Part shown: piece after piece, positions 33,912-45,148 of the stretch
Position numbering within the stretch: position 1 is the first letter of the stretch
How the letters are laid out: each line of letters starts with the position of its first letter
Assembly (NCBI GenBank): GCA_035772735.1
Contig: JASDFA010000001.1
Span: 88,933,501 to 88,997,500, forward strand
Length of the DNA stretch: 64,000 nt
Direction of reading: 5' to 3'
Source of the DNA: Datura wrightii
Taxonomy: Eukaryota > Streptophyta > Magnoliopsida > Solanales > Solanaceae
Position numbers and translations under genes: made by a program
Notes under the pieces: model-generated
What the model was told of the DNA's origin: nothing
Databases searched by the model: none
The model's input: only the letters and a program-made list of their open reading frames with translations

Positions 33912-36248
33912 AAGTCGTATTCTAGGGAGTCTGCAAGCCGTGTCTAGGTTACAAGGCATGATAGTATGATTACCCCTCCTTCTTTTCAGATCATGCTATA
34001 GATATGAGTTGTACAGGGTTGAGTCCCTAAGCATCCGTTGCTATGTCTGTTTTGAATAAGGTTTGATATGGGACAAACTCCAGCTAGCCGCAAGTAGCTA
34101 CAGCAACAGGAGAGTGTACCAGTGAGGTGCCATATTTGGGAGACAGCCAGCTTGAGGGCAAAAGCAGATGCTCTTTTAATCTCCCCAGCATCCTTTCGGG
34201 GCACCAGAACCTCATAAGGTAACTGACATGCTAGTACCATTCCCATCTATTCCTTCACCCTCGATTTAGGAGGTCCAAAGGGTAGCATATATAAGTTGTC
34301 TTACTCCATAGATACTCAGCATTAGACAGGGGTGATAGTTAATGTGAGGTTACCTGGAAGGTATGAAAGATTGGGAAATCACATATGATTTTTACCTCCA
34401 ACCCTTTGGAGTTTTTACAATTTCATACCTCAGCCCCACCGTAGTATGATAGGGTTATTTCTCACCTCCCAGGCTTTTCTCAGTATAATAGAGAGCGTAA
34501 GTATCGACGCTATATTGCCCTGAGAAAATAGGAAAGAAGGCCCAGTTCCGTTGACACCTGAAAAATGTTAGAAAGTGGTTAAGACCTCTCGTGCCTAAAC
34601 AAGTCACCTAGACCCTCATGGCAGTAAATCAGGTGGGTAGGTAAGAATGCTAGCAGCACCTAAGTATGGGCGAGAGTCCATAAATAGTAGATTCCCAGCA
34701 ATAGCAAAGTTTAAGTTAGAAATATACTAACCCCTGCAATGAGCTAAAGACGGTAGTGTATACCTGAAGAGTAATGGATATGGCCCTACTTTGCTATGTC
34801 AAAAGACAGAGAAACTATATGAGGGAAACCGGCCCGAGTGGGAGTCAAGATGATATGGGTTGATGACTTGGCCAGTAGCATCCTTTCCAGCACAGTGCAT
34901 AGGGCATGAACCCCGGAATTCAACCTATAGACGTAAGGGGCAATACATAAGCAAGGCATGAACATTGAGTCTTCGAGAATGACGGGACCACCTCTAGGCT
35001 GTAGCAGGCTGATAGAGCTTGGAATCGCCACTGAATGTCGAGAAATAAACATCAGGCTGATATTTAAAAGGATAAGTGAGGTTGTGACCTAGAAAGCTAC
35101 GATACTACATCTACTTGTGGAGGCGAAAGAGTGATGGTATGGAGACCCTAGCCTAGTACAACTAGAGATAAGGCCCAGCAGAAGGAGTCATCGGCCTTCG
35201 AGATAGTAGAAGATAGAGTCTTCATACTTAGAGGTTGGCTCTACATTCTAAATATGGCAAGGCTTCATAGTAGACTGTAGAAGGTGTGCATTGTTTGTTA
35301 TTCCCTCCTCCTGGATATTTTGAGAACGCATCAAGTTATGAAAGAGGTCTACACGTGGCATAGGAAGAAGGAGGATATTAGCGAGGTGTGGCACAGAGCT
35401 CCACGGGGCAGTAAGGAGAGGTTGGACATCAGAAACTAGGCAGGCTAATCCAAGAAATAAGCCATGCCTGTGTGAAAGTAAAAAGTAGACAACATGAATA
35501 TAGCTACAAGGTTACCTCGTAACAGGTGTAAACGTGACCCCATTTGGGTCATTGTTGAAAGCCTAATGAGATTAACTTATTTCTTGCCGGTTAGAATTAC
35601 ATTTCAGCTAAAGACTATGCTAAATTGCATACTAAAGAAATATTCTGGCTATATGGTGTCTTAGTGTCTATTAACTTCAGACAAAGGAGAATAAGTCACA
35701 GCTAGGTTTTGAAAAAACTGTTAGAACAGATTGGGACGTAAGTGAACTTGAGTACGACTTCTCATTCCCAAATAAATGACCAAGCAGAGCACACGATTCA
35801 GATGCTCGAAGATCTTTTATGGGTGGAAATATAGGCCCCCTATATGATAACTTGAAGCAAGTAAATCAGGAGTAGTTGGACCGAGCATACTACATCAGTG
35901 AGAGGGAAAAAGTTAAACTCATTAGAAGATATGTACTAGTATCCTAGGGTCATCAGGAGTCCTATTCTAATATATGGCATAGGGAGTTAAAGATTGAGGC
36001 AATGACCGGGTAGTCCTGAAAATTTCGCCAATGAAGGGCGTTATGAGAGCTGAAAAGAAAGGCAAGTCTAGCCCTAGATTCCCTAAGCTATACTGAATCT
36101 TTCGGAAGATCGACCAAGTGGCCTACAAGATAGAATTGCCTTTAGGGCTAGTATCTATTTATCAATGATAAGCAAGTGCACAAGGGACCTCCCGGGTTAT
36201 CCTAGTAGTGGATGCTCTGGTCACAAAAGAACTATCCCACGAGGAGAC
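33912..36248 (+). pseudogene. Decayed gag-pol of the outer chromovirus
   Basis: Most of gag and RT is unrecognisable or deleted: only 2.3 kb remain where about 4.5 kb are expected. Integrase can still be read. A zinc-module remnant lies near 35300-35400. IWVIVESL...FLPVRITFQL (about 35540-35610) corresponds to the IWVIVDRLTKSAHFLPV core block. AEKKGKSSPRFPKLY...VAYKIELPLGLVS (about 36045-36160) is the integrase C-terminal part. Stops are frequent in every frame. The Athila-like element cuts it at 36248, and it resumes at 43997 (44002 after the duplicated TSD). Confidence 0.75.
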
Positions 36249-37845
36249 TGATCACGGGCAAAATAGCATGCCCGAGATACGCTTTATACCTTAATGTAGT
36301 CTTGTTTATCTAAGTTATTTTCCATACTTTCATGTGATTTTATATAAATGTGAATATATGTGCTAACCAACATGATTAGTCCTTGTTTTGTAGGTTAATA
36401 ATGCATTTGAGGAACTAATTCACAAGTTGATGAATAGCAAGGAATGGAGTGGAAGCAAGTGGCGAAAGTCGGCAAGGAGCATGCCTTGGCAAGGCTGGCC
36501 GCGCCAGGCAGCGTGCCACGCTGTGCGTGTGCCGCGCCCAGCGCCGTGCCACGCCCTCGCCAAGCACACGAGAAAAGGCAGCAAATGGTAGCAGCAGGCA
36601 GTGAACTAGCGCGCCAGCGCCGTGCCACGCTAGGCCAGCTACGCGACAGCAGCTTGCCAACGCGCTGCATGAGCAGCGTGCCACGTTGGCCAGCGCGGTG
36701 ACCCTCGGCAGCTTGGGTTCCTGAGGCACTTTCCAGAGAGATTTCGTGTTGCCTCTGTGTCACGGAGGCAGTGCTCCACGATACACTCCGTGACACGGAG
36801 CCGTTCCATTACAGGCTAAATTATGCACGTTTTCCATTTACTATAAATAGGACCCTTAGCTCCTAAAATCATTTGGTCACGATTTTATTCTGAAAAACCA
36901 CCTAGGAGTGAAGGGAGAAGTGGGAGAACTCATCCAGGGTTTATCAAATTCCCTTCTCATCTACCAAATTCATGTAAGTATGTTAGTTTAGTATTAGTTA
37001 ATTGTAGTTTTACGAACATGAATGGCAAGAACCCTTCTTCTAGGGTTGAAGCCATGAATTATGATTGTCCTTTTATGAAATTGTTTTGGGATTAAGTTAT
37101 TGATTGTTGTTTTCGTCTTGCATTCTGGATTGTTGGTTGTTTTTATGATTGATCACCATGAAAGCATATTTGTTAGCTTGAGTAATAGCTTGAGAAAGCA
37201 TTACCTAGGTCAGGACATGAGAATGTAAGGAGCATGTTTGTATCTCGGGAGAGATTTTTGTGTCAGGATAGAAATATACCTAACACCGTGCTTGGTTGAC
37301 ACACGGGGGTTATGAAAGACCAACTTGGGATGTCACATCACCACTCGAAGAAGTAGTTGTGAGGCTAAGTTGAGTTAAATGGTTAGACGCACGAAAGTCC
37401 CTAATCGTTTCCCCGTAAACCACAACATAATTGATTGCCCGCGACTAGAAAATTAAACTCCTCGCTCACAATGATGCAGTGAGGCTAGATTGCCGTGTTT
37501 AGAGGCTCGAAAGACCATAAACATGCAATTCTAATTATGTGAAATAACAATTGATAGTTCCATGCTTAACCCATTGCAAATCGTAGGATCGCATGATTAA
37601 TTGGTTTTAACTCTATGTTGCTCCTAGAGTGATTTCAGAATATTTCGTTGACCCAAACTTAGACTTAATTAATCTCAATCGAAAATGTCTATAACCAACA
37701 CTTGAGGTATTTAAGATCACAATAGAAATGGATAGTTAGAGGAATGGGTCCAGTCCCTGTGGGTTCGACAATTCGGTTCTTAAAAAGAGCCACTATATTA
37801 CTTGCACGACCCGTACACTTGCGGACGCGCGAATCGGGCACGACA
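36249..37845 (+). mobile_element. 5' LTR of the gag-PR Athila-like element
   Basis: It runs TGATCACGGGC to GGGCACGACA. An inverted repeat lies at the very tip (CGGGCA 36255-36260, TGCCCG 36269-36274) and is shared with the 48774 element. CGTGNCACG palindromes lie at 36512-36520, 36545-36553, 36621-36629, 36677-36685 and 36789-36797. The TATA box is TATAAATA at 36842-36849. Confidence 0.96.
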
Positions 37846-37851
37846 AGTTTT

Positions 37852-37870
37852 TGGCGCCGTTGCCGGGGAC
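37852..37870 (+). promoter_or_regulatory. Primer-binding site, tRNA-Asp type
   Basis: TGGCGCCGTTGCCGGGGA follows the LTR by six bases (AGTTTT). It is complementary to the 3' end I expect for plant tRNA-Asp, the usual Athila primer. Confidence 0.9.
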
Positions 37871-37920
37871 TCGGCGAAGTTTTGATAATTTATCTATTTT
37901 TGTGTGATTTTTAAATTCTC

Positions 37921-39159
37921 TTAAGTGTTGAGAAACTTGGTCTTAGTCTGATTATTGCAGGTGACAGGTTTCCTGCCGAGCTGGCTAGAAATAGAGAGCT
38001 TGTGGAACTGTTGATTGATCCTGAACGTCAAATCCATTTTCGAAGGAGAATAGCTCTAGAGCATAAGCTGAAGAGACTTCAAGAAAAGGTACAACAACAA
38101 CCACCCGCGGGACAAGTACAATTGTCATCCGAAGCAATGGAAGCAAGACCAGTTCGCGAAGTGGCAATTCCACTAGCGACGAATGTGACCTCTAGCATCC
38201 GTAAACCGGAACCTGGAGGGCACTTTGAGCTTAAACAGAACATGGTGCAGCTGTTACATTCTAGTGGTCAATTCACTGGGATGGCACATGAGGACCCGCA
38301 GCAGCACTTACAGAGCTTTTTAGAGATTAGTGACACGTTTGTCCCCACCGGCGTGTCCACAGATTATGTCCGAATGACCCTCTTCCCATTTTCACTGTTG
38401 GGAGAGGCGAAGAAGTGGCTGAAGGTTGAGCCACCGAACTCCATAACTTCATGGAATGACTTGGCTAAGAAGTTCCTTATCAGATTCTTCCCTTCAGGCA
38501 AAACTGCAAGGTTAAGAAGTGAAATACTCAGTTTCAAGCAGAGGCCTGATGAGAACTTATATATGGCTTGGGAAAGATTCAAGTCATTGTTGAGAGATTG
38601 CCCCCATCACCAGCAATCAAATGAAGTGCTGGCCCATACCTTTGTAGAAAGTCTAGACCCACACACAAAAATATTACTAGACTCTGCATCGGGTGGGCAA
38701 GCCTTGGATAAGACGTATGATGAGTTGTACACTTTGTTGAACAGAATTGCACAAGGAAATCCAGAGTGGCACAGCGAGTCATCGAGAAGGGCAGGAAACA
38801 GATCGGGGTTGATAGACGTAGATGGTTTGAATGCTTTGGCAGCACAGTTAGCTTCGTTCCAACATCAAATGATGACTCAGTTCAATAAACTGAGTATGAA
38901 CCAACGCCAGGGCCAGGTTAATGCAGTTCAGCAAGCTCCGAGTTGGTGTGAAATTTGTGGTAATAATGGGCACCATGCAGAATCTTGTGGAGCCAATCCG
39001 GAGTCAGTAAATTTTGTTAGTAATGTGCAGCGCAACAATCAGAATTTTGAAACCAGTTACAACAGAAATTGGCGGGGCCACCCAAATTTTTCTTGGGGTG
39101 GAAACCAAAAGCAGAATTTTATGCAACCTCAACAACAGCAGTATCAGCAGTATAGGTAG
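37921..39159 (+). CDS. Gag polyprotein, nearly intact
   Basis: One open frame runs from about 37921 to a TAG at 39157-39159. No ATG is found near its beginning: the frame passes through PAELARNRELVELLIDPERQ, so initiation may be further upstream, non-AUG, or after splicing (ATTATTGCAG before 37961 resembles an acceptor). It contains FELKQNMVQLLHSSGQFTG, the gag helical block WERFKSLLRDCPHHQQSN, LDSASGGQALDK, and a zinc knuckle CEICGNNGHHAESC (CX2CX4HX4C, about 38949-38990). The protein forms the particle and packages RNA. It is homologous throughout to the gag at 17311-18894. The same frame continues after the TAG towards protease. Confidence 0.88.
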   Translation, partial: LSVEKLGLSLIIAGDRFPAELARNRELVELLIDPERQIHFRRRIALEHKLKRLQEKVQQQPPAGQVQLSSEAMEARPVREVAIPLATNVTSSIRKPEPGGHFELKQNMVQLLHSSGQFTGMAHEDPQQHLQSFLEISDTFVPTGVSTDYVRMTLFPFSLLGEAKKWLKVEPPNSITSWNDLAKKFLIRFFPSGKTARLRSEILSFKQRPDENLYMAWERFKSLLRDCPHHQQSNEVLAHTFVESLDPHTKILLDSASGGQALDKTYDELYTLLNRIAQGNPEWHSESSRRAGNRSGLIDVDGLNALAAQLASFQHQMMTQFNKLSMNQRQGQVNAVQQAPSWCEICGNNGHHAESCGANPESVNFVSNVQRNNQNFETSYNRNWRGHPNFSWGGNQKQNFMQPQQQQYQQYR

Positions 39160-39642
39160 AATGATGGGCAATTGAGTAGCAGCATTGAGGAAACACTGCA
39201 GAAAATCATGGAGACCCAGACTCAGTTAGTGGAAAATCAGGCGAGGATGGCAACAGACTTAATGAATCAACAAGTAGCCACCCGAAATCTTGAAAAACAA
39301 GTGGGTCAGATAGCAGCTGCTCAAAACATGTGATCACAAGGGGGATTACCAAGCGACACAGATCCTAACCCCCGGCAGATCAATGCCATCAGTCTGAGAA
39401 GCGGTAAGCAATTAGCTAATGCAGTGCCAAAAGAGCTGAGAAAGGAGGTGCAACCGGAGTTGGTTAGACCAGGACCATCCATCAACATGGGAGATAATCA
39501 GAGTGCTAGGCAACAAAATGCACAACTTCCATTGCAGCCAGCACAAAGACCACCACCACCATTCCCTCAGAAATTCTGAAAGAGCAAGGAGGAGGAATGC
39601 TTCAAAAAGTTCTTCGAAAGCTTCAAAGAACTTCACATAAAT
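39160..39642 (+). pseudogene. Gag C-terminal linker with in-frame stops
   Basis: In the same frame as gag and PR, the sequence encodes SSSIEETLQKIMETQTQLVE, NAISLRSGKQL and PPPPFPQKF, matching the Athila gag-PR linker. TGA at 39331-39333 and TGA at 39577-39579 interrupt it. Both, and the TAG at 39157, are one C-to-T change away from an Arg or Gln codon, so they look like recent decay of a continuous Gag-PR frame. Confidence 0.8.
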
Positions 39643-40437
39643 TTGCCTCTTCTTGATGTTTTGCAGGGAATGCCCAAGTATGCTAAATACTTGAAGGACG
39701 TGATGGCGAACAAAGTGAGATTGGTGGATGTCCAGACTGTAGCACTGACTGAGGAGTGCAGTCACAGGGTATTGAGCAAAATGCCAAAGAAACTCAAAGA
39801 CCCAGGGAGTTTTACCCTCCCCATACAAATTGGTAAAGCTGAGGTGCTACGAGCTTTGTGTGACTTAGGGGCAGCAGTCAATCTAATGCCCCTATCCTTA
39901 TTCAACACCTTGGGGTTGGGACAACCGAGGCCAACAAGGTTGATGCTGCAGCTGGCTAACAAGTCGCGAGTGACACCTGATGGAATAATAGAGGACCTTC
40001 TCATCAAAGTAGGTAAGTTCATTATACCTGCTGATTTTATTGTCTTAGATTTTCAGGTTGATGACCAGGTACCCCTGATCTTGGGACGGCCATTCTTGGC
40101 CACTGGAGGAGCGGTGATTGATTTGAAAGCAAGGACCCTGAAAATGAGGGTCGAGGATGAAGAAGAAATCTTCCGCGTCTACCAAGAAATGAACCCATCT
40201 GCACACTACAGAAACCTTTGTCAGGTTAGTGTGTTGGTAGAGGATAAGTGTGGGGTGGAGGATTCCACAGGTGCAGGGCCAAAGGGAATTACAAGTGTTC
40301 AGCCCGAGTCTGATAAAGGGCTTCAATTAGAGAAGAAGTTGGAGAAAGAGAGGAACAGAGTGGAGGCTGTTTCCTCTAAACAGCAAAAGAAAAGGAGATG
40401 CTTCTCGAAAGAGAACCCAGGTATGAGGATGTCCTGA
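39580..40437 (+). CDS. Athila-type aspartic protease
   Basis: This frame, the same as gag, starts with EEECFKKFFESFKELHINLP (linker) and PKYAKYLKDVMANKVR. The protease domain shows LCDLGAAVNLMPLSLFNTLG with the active-site Asp (about 39860), PDGIIEDLLIKVGKFIIPAD, IVLDFQVDDQVPLILGRPFL (ILG-R motif), and a charged C-terminal tail ending at TGA 40435-40437. It would mature Gag. No RT frame follows: within 15 bases the sequence moves into non-coding DNA with a hairpin pair. The domain is intact apart from the upstream stops. Confidence 0.85.
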   Translation, partial: KSKEEECFKKFFESFKELHINLPLLDVLQGMPKYAKYLKDVMANKVRLVDVQTVALTEECSHRVLSKMPKKLKDPGSFTLPIQIGKAEVLRALCDLGAAVNLMPLSLFNTLGLGQPRPTRLMLQLANKSRVTPDGIIEDLLIKVGKFIIPADFIVLDFQVDDQVPLILGRPFLATGGAVIDLKARTLKMRVEDEEEIFRVYQEMNPSAHYRNLCQVSVLVEDKCGVEDSTGAGPKGITSVQPESDKGLQLEKKLEKERNRVEAVSSKQQKKRRCFSKENPGMRMS

Positions 40438-40449
40438 AAAGGATAGTCC

Positions 40450-40466
40450 ACGTCGGGCCACGACGT
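40450..40466 (+). promoter_or_regulatory. Upstream hairpin ACGTCG/CGACGT
   Basis: ACGTCG-GGCCA-CGACGT is a perfect 6-bp stem with a five-base loop, 13 bases after the protease stop. The 48774 element has the same stem with loop TGCCG at the matching place. Confidence 0.65.
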
Positions 40467-40480
40467 AAAATAAGGTGCTA

Positions 40481-40498
40481 CTTGGGAGGCAACCCAAG
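40481..40498 (+). promoter_or_regulatory. AGGCAA-loop hairpin
   Basis: CTTGGG-AGGCAA-CCCAAG has a perfect 6-bp stem. It lies 44 bases after the protease stop. Confidence 0.75.
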
Positions 40499-42399
40499 GG
40501 TACCACAGGTACCATTTTAATTTCTTGCATTTGTGTTGATTTTATTTATTTTTCATCTTGTGTTGTTTTTGGTGGAAAGTTAAGCACCGATGGAGGGGAA
40601 GTCTGAGTACCCGTGGAGGAGGAAGCTAAAAAGCATGGACGATAAAAAGTGTGGGGTCGACACACACTTGTGCAAAACTGAAGAAAAGCATGCTATTTGC
40701 TAGGCTAAAGGCCTCAGGGAGTATTTCTCACCCTTTTTAAATTTTAATTTGATGCTATGAGGACATAGCCTTATTTAAGTGTGGGGTGCGGGAAATTTCA
40801 AGGGAAATTTCAAAAATTTTTGTGCTTAACAAGTTTGTGGTGAATGTAATACTAAAATTTGAAAATATTTCTGAATTAAGCATGACTTCATCACCCGTTG
40901 GTTTTTCTTTTCGGTTCTTTTCCGACGGGGGGTCTTTGAACCGAAGAATAAAAATTTTTATCTTTTCATTTTCTTTGTCTGTATATAGTGTTTTAGTCAT
41001 AGTTAGGGACTGTTTCCGACGATGGATGGATGACGACCGTCTTGAGGAAAAATTAGTCGGTAGGTGTTGGGTTTTGAAACCATAACTAATTGATGGCTTG
41101 ATGTTCCTGTTATGTGCTATGCGTGAGTGTAAGATGCAAGTATGTTTAGTGTGAAGCATGCAGGTGTATAACTTTGTGTGAGACGCTTAGGCTCTTGAAT
41201 TTGACTCAATATGATTGAAGCTTAATTCTGAATTCTTGTGATTAGCTGAGTAAGAGTCTGATGAATGTGTCTTGAATTGAGCATGTGCCATGAGTGTAAG
41301 GTTTTTGAGTATTCTGTGCTATTGTGGATTGTCTAGAACTTTCCTGGTGTGTTTATAAAACAAAATGAAGGATGTGAATTGTAGGAGATGATTTAGGCAT
41401 TTCTTTGAATGAACCAAATTTTTATCCCTCATTTTACCTACCTTGAAAAATTAATCCTAGTTAGCCCCATTGAGCCTTGAGCCTATTCTTTGACAGCTGC
41501 AACATAAGCTTAATCCTTTTTCTTTCATTAGCCGTGAACTTGATCCAAAACTCCTAAGCGCTTGAGTGAAAAAATCCGAAGGAGTAAAGGAGTGAGAAGA
41601 ATGAAAAGAAAGGAAAAGTAGCAAGTTGTAGAAGTGAGAAAAGGACAAAGGTGCACTTGTGTGAAAATGGTTGATTATTTGTAAGGAGCAAGAAAACAAA
41701 TTAATGAAAAATTATTTATAGAGCTCCTTACTAATAAGTTAAAAGTGCCTAAAGAAATGGGGGAACATAAGAGGAACAAGAAAGATGAAAGGAGAAAAAG
41801 GTAAAGTAAGGGAAGGGTAGTTCGTAAGGAGGGCGTAATGTATTGAAAGCGCTTAGGAAAGATAGTCACTATTACTGGCCATAATAGTACCTACCTGTCC
41901 CTTAGCCTACAGTACAACCCATTAAGTCCTACTTGATCTTACGTTCACACATCCTCAAATTAGTGGAATAAAACACTAAGGGCAAGCTTATGGGTCATTA
42001 CATGATGCATGTGAATTCTTTGTGAGAGTGAGTGAAATTCTATTGATTCACCCACACATGTTATGATGTACAAATAATTTTTGCGTGTGATTGGGTAACT
42101 CTATTTCTGTGAGGGGCACATGTTGAATGAAGAATATAATTCATGTGAGATTTCTTAATTAGTTGATTTGCATGAGTTTGCTAAGATTGAGAGTCGATTC
42201 TTGAGGCTAAGAAGTCTTAGCATTGTTGTATTTCATCTCGGTGATTAAATTGTGTATGCTCTATCTTTAGCTTGTTATCTTACGTAATCATTATAGCCGT
42301 AGCTGGAATTATCTTGCCAAATTAGTATGTGGGAGTCTCCATATGTATGATATGTAAAAGGTTGTTCGAGGACGGACAAGGCTTTAAAGTGTGGGGTTG
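40499..42399 (+). other. Non-coding 3' region with conserved island and PPT
   Basis: No coding sequence is recognised. The island at 40920-41047 (CGACGGGGGGTCTTTGAACCG, then GATGGATGACGACCGTCTTG) is shared with both other Athila-like elements. The region is broadly homologous to 50265-52140 reversed. It ends in GAGGACGGACAAGGC and the PPT AAAGTGTGGGG (42387-42397) before the 3' LTR. Confidence 0.75.
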
Positions 42400-43996
42400 T
42401 GATCACGGGCAAAATAGCATGCCCGAGATACGTTTTATACCTTAATGTAGTCTTGTTTATCTAAGTTATTTTCCATACTTTCATGTGATTTTATATAAAT
42501 GTGAATATATGTGCTAACCAACATGATTAGTCCTTGTTTTGTAGGTTAATTATGCATTTGAGGAACTAATTCACAAGTTGATGAATAGCAAGGAATGGAG
42601 TGGAAGCAAGTGGCGAAAGTCGGCAAGGAGCATGCCTTGGCAAGGCTGACCGCGCCAGGCAGCGTGCCACGCTGTGCGTGTGCCGCGCCCAGCGCCGTGC
42701 CACGCCCTCACCAAGCACACGAGAAAAGGCAGCAAACGGCAGCAGCAGGCAGTGAACTAGCGCGCCAGCGCCGTGCCACGCTAGGCCAGCTGCGCGACAG
42801 CAGCTTGCCAACGCGTTGCATGAGCAGCGTGCCACGTTGGCCAGCGCGGTGACCCTCGGCAGCTTGGGTTCCTGAGGCACTTTCCAGAGAGCTTTCGCGT
42901 TGCCTCCGTGTCACGGAGGCAGTGCTCCGCGATACACTCCGTGACACGGAGTCGTTCCATTACAGGCTAAATTATGCACGTTTTCCATTTACTATAAATA
43001 GGACCCTTAGCTCCTAAAATCATTTGGTCACGATTTTATTCTGAAAAACCACCTAGGAGTGAAGGGAGAAGTGGGAGAACTCATCCAGGGTTTATCAAAC
43101 TCCCTTCTCATCTACCAAATTCATGTAAGTATGTTAGTTTAGTATTAGTTAATTGTAGTTTTACGAACATGAATGGCAAGAACCCTTCCTCTAGGGTTGA
43201 AGCCATGAATTATGATTGTCCTTTTATGAAATTGTTTTGGGATTAAGTTATTGATTGTTGTTTTCGTCTTGCATTCTGGATTGTTGGTTGTTTTTATGAT
43301 TGATCACCATGAAAGCATATTTGTTAGCTTGAGTAATAGCTTGAGAAAGCATTACCTAGGTCAGGACATGAGAATGTAAGGAGCATGTTTGTATCTCGGG
43401 AGAGATTTTTGTGTCAGGATAGAAATATACCTAACACCGTGCTTGGTTGACACACGGGGGTTATGAAAGACCAACTTGGGATGTCACATCACCACTCGAA
43501 GAAGTAGTTGTGAGGCTAAGTTGAGTTAAATGGTTAGACACACGAAAGTCCCTAATCGTTTCCCCGTAAACCACAACATAATTGATTGCCCGCGACTAGA
43601 AAATTAAACTCCTCGCTCACAATGATGCAGTGAGGCTAGATTGCCGTGTTTAAAGGCTCGAAAGACCATAAACATGCAATTCTAATTATGTGAAATAACA
43701 ATTGATAGTTCCATGCTTAACCCATTGCAAATCGTAGGATCGCATGATTAATTGGTTTTAACTTTATGTTGCTCCTAGAGTGATTTCAGAATATTTCGTT
43801 GACCCAAACTTAGACTTAATTAATCTCAATGGAAAATGTCTATAACCAACACTTGAGGTATTTAAGATCACAATAGAAATGGATAGTTAGAGGAATGGGT
43901 CCAGTCCCTGTGGGTTCGACAATCCGGTTCTTAAAAAGAGCCACTATATTACTTGCACGACCCGTACACTTGCGGACGCGCGAATCGGGCATGACA
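42400..43996 (+). mobile_element. 3' LTR of the gag-PR Athila-like element
   Basis: It has the same length as the 5' LTR (1,597 bases) and about 20 substitutions by hand count. TATAAATA lies at 42993-43000. It ends GGGCATGACA directly before TSD GAGAC. Confidence 0.96.
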
Positions 43997-44001
43997 GAGA
44001 C

Positions 44002-44440
44002 TCCAATAGTTATACTAGATTGGCAGATCCATAGGGGCTATCATGAGAACCAAAGTTTGTAGCCTGGTAGAATCGTATGGAGGAATACTAAGGTAGAAGA
44101 GATGACTTGGGAAGCTAAGGATGACATGAGGTCTAGATATCCTTACTTATTCCAGGCCTAACTCAGACTATGCAATTGAGGTGAGATGGTTGTTAATTGT
44201 TTCCATGTGCTTATGTTATCAGTATTGTCTAATTATTCGCCTTTATGATATGAAGCAATTTTGTATCGTTGCTTGTAGCATCCTGTGAGATGCCTATGTT
44301 GGACTTTTCTGCGTTTTAGGTTTTTGGATAGTCCATATTATAGAGGAGACTCTGTCGTAATTTTTTTGGCTATAGTTAAAGGAGTTGAGTCTCTTAAGCT
44401 TAAGATTACATCGAGGACAAATGTTTCTAAGGGGGGATGA
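44002..44440 (+). pseudogene. Chromovirus chromodomain tail, spacer and PPT
   Basis: This continues the integrase interrupted at 36248. In-frame text such as IVWRNTKVEEMTWEAKDDMR and SRYPYLFQA ends at a stop near 44160. Non-coding spacer follows, with the PPT AAGGGGGGATGA (44429-44440) before the 3' LTR. Confidence 0.8.
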
Positions 44441-45148
44441 TGTTCCACCCTGTAAGCTCCTATTATTTAACCGATGCATGCATGCTTATGTTGAGAGTTT
44501 TTAAGTACGGCGCATGGGGAAAAGGCCCACAGAGGGGAGCACACAAGTGCATTATCGAGTGAGCAGGAGGTCGAGGCCGGAGGCAGGACACCCCAAGCGC
44601 CGTTTTGCACCCTCCCACGGTGCAATGGTCGGCACATCGCGCTCCTCCCTTGGTGTAATAGGAGGCGCGCCGCACCTATATGTTGGCATGATGGGAGGCA
44701 TGTCGCACCCCCTACCACTACCTAAAAAACTCTATAACGCTCCTTCACGTTGGATTATTTCATTTTAACATTTCCTCTCAGCAGAAGAGTGACCTTGGGC
44801 GACAATTTCATCCATTTTTTGTTAAATTAGGCTGCTAAACTCCGTCTGAATGCAAATTCATCTTGGATAATGAGTTCTATGTTGCGAGGAATATCTCTGC
44901 GGAGTTAATTCTTGAAAATTCATTCAGAGTACCAGAACCAAGCCAAGTAAAGGTTGTCGAAATTACTTCAAATTGAGTTCTAAGTGGCTATAGGAAATAG
45001 ATAAGCATTTCTCCCTTCTACACTCTCGAGAAATTGTGAGTTTTCGGCTGAATTAAATGGAGTTGAATTATAATTAATATTATTATTGAAAGATATCATT
45101 GTTTGCCGAATCTTAGTACTGAATATAGCCCTATTCTCTCAGTGTAAG
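44441..45148 (+). mobile_element. 3' LTR of outer chromovirus, segment 1
   Basis: It starts TGTTCCACCCTGTAAG and matches 30585-31300, including the hairpin at 45007-45034. It is cut at TSD GTAAG (45144-45148). Confidence 0.93.

Larger units (their letters stand above)
36249..43996 (+). mobile_element. Non-autonomous Athila-like element with gag-PR only (7.75 kb)
   Basis: It is complete: two 1,597-base LTRs, PBS, gag, protease, hairpin pair, non-coding 3' region, PPT and perfect TSD. No RT, RNase H or integrase is present in the 4.55-kb internal region. By eye I count about 20 differences between the LTRs (about 1.3%), mostly transitions, so the insertion is recent. It must use RT and integrase made by another element. 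Confidence 0.95.
36244..44001. repeat. TSD GAGAC
   Basis: GAGAC at 36244-36248 and 43997-44001 directly flanks the two LTRs of the nested Athila-like element. Confidence 0.97.

Noticed and set aside
36395..36796. Minus-strand ORFs of 104-133 codons, repeated at 42566-42947
   Set aside because: They lie in the GC-rich U3 of the two identical LTRs and follow the CGTGNCACG repeats; no protein motif, and duplicated only because the LTR is.
37852..37870. Possible tRNA gene fragment
   Set aside because: Only the 18 bases complementary to a tRNA 3' end are present, directly next to an LTR; this is a primer-binding site.
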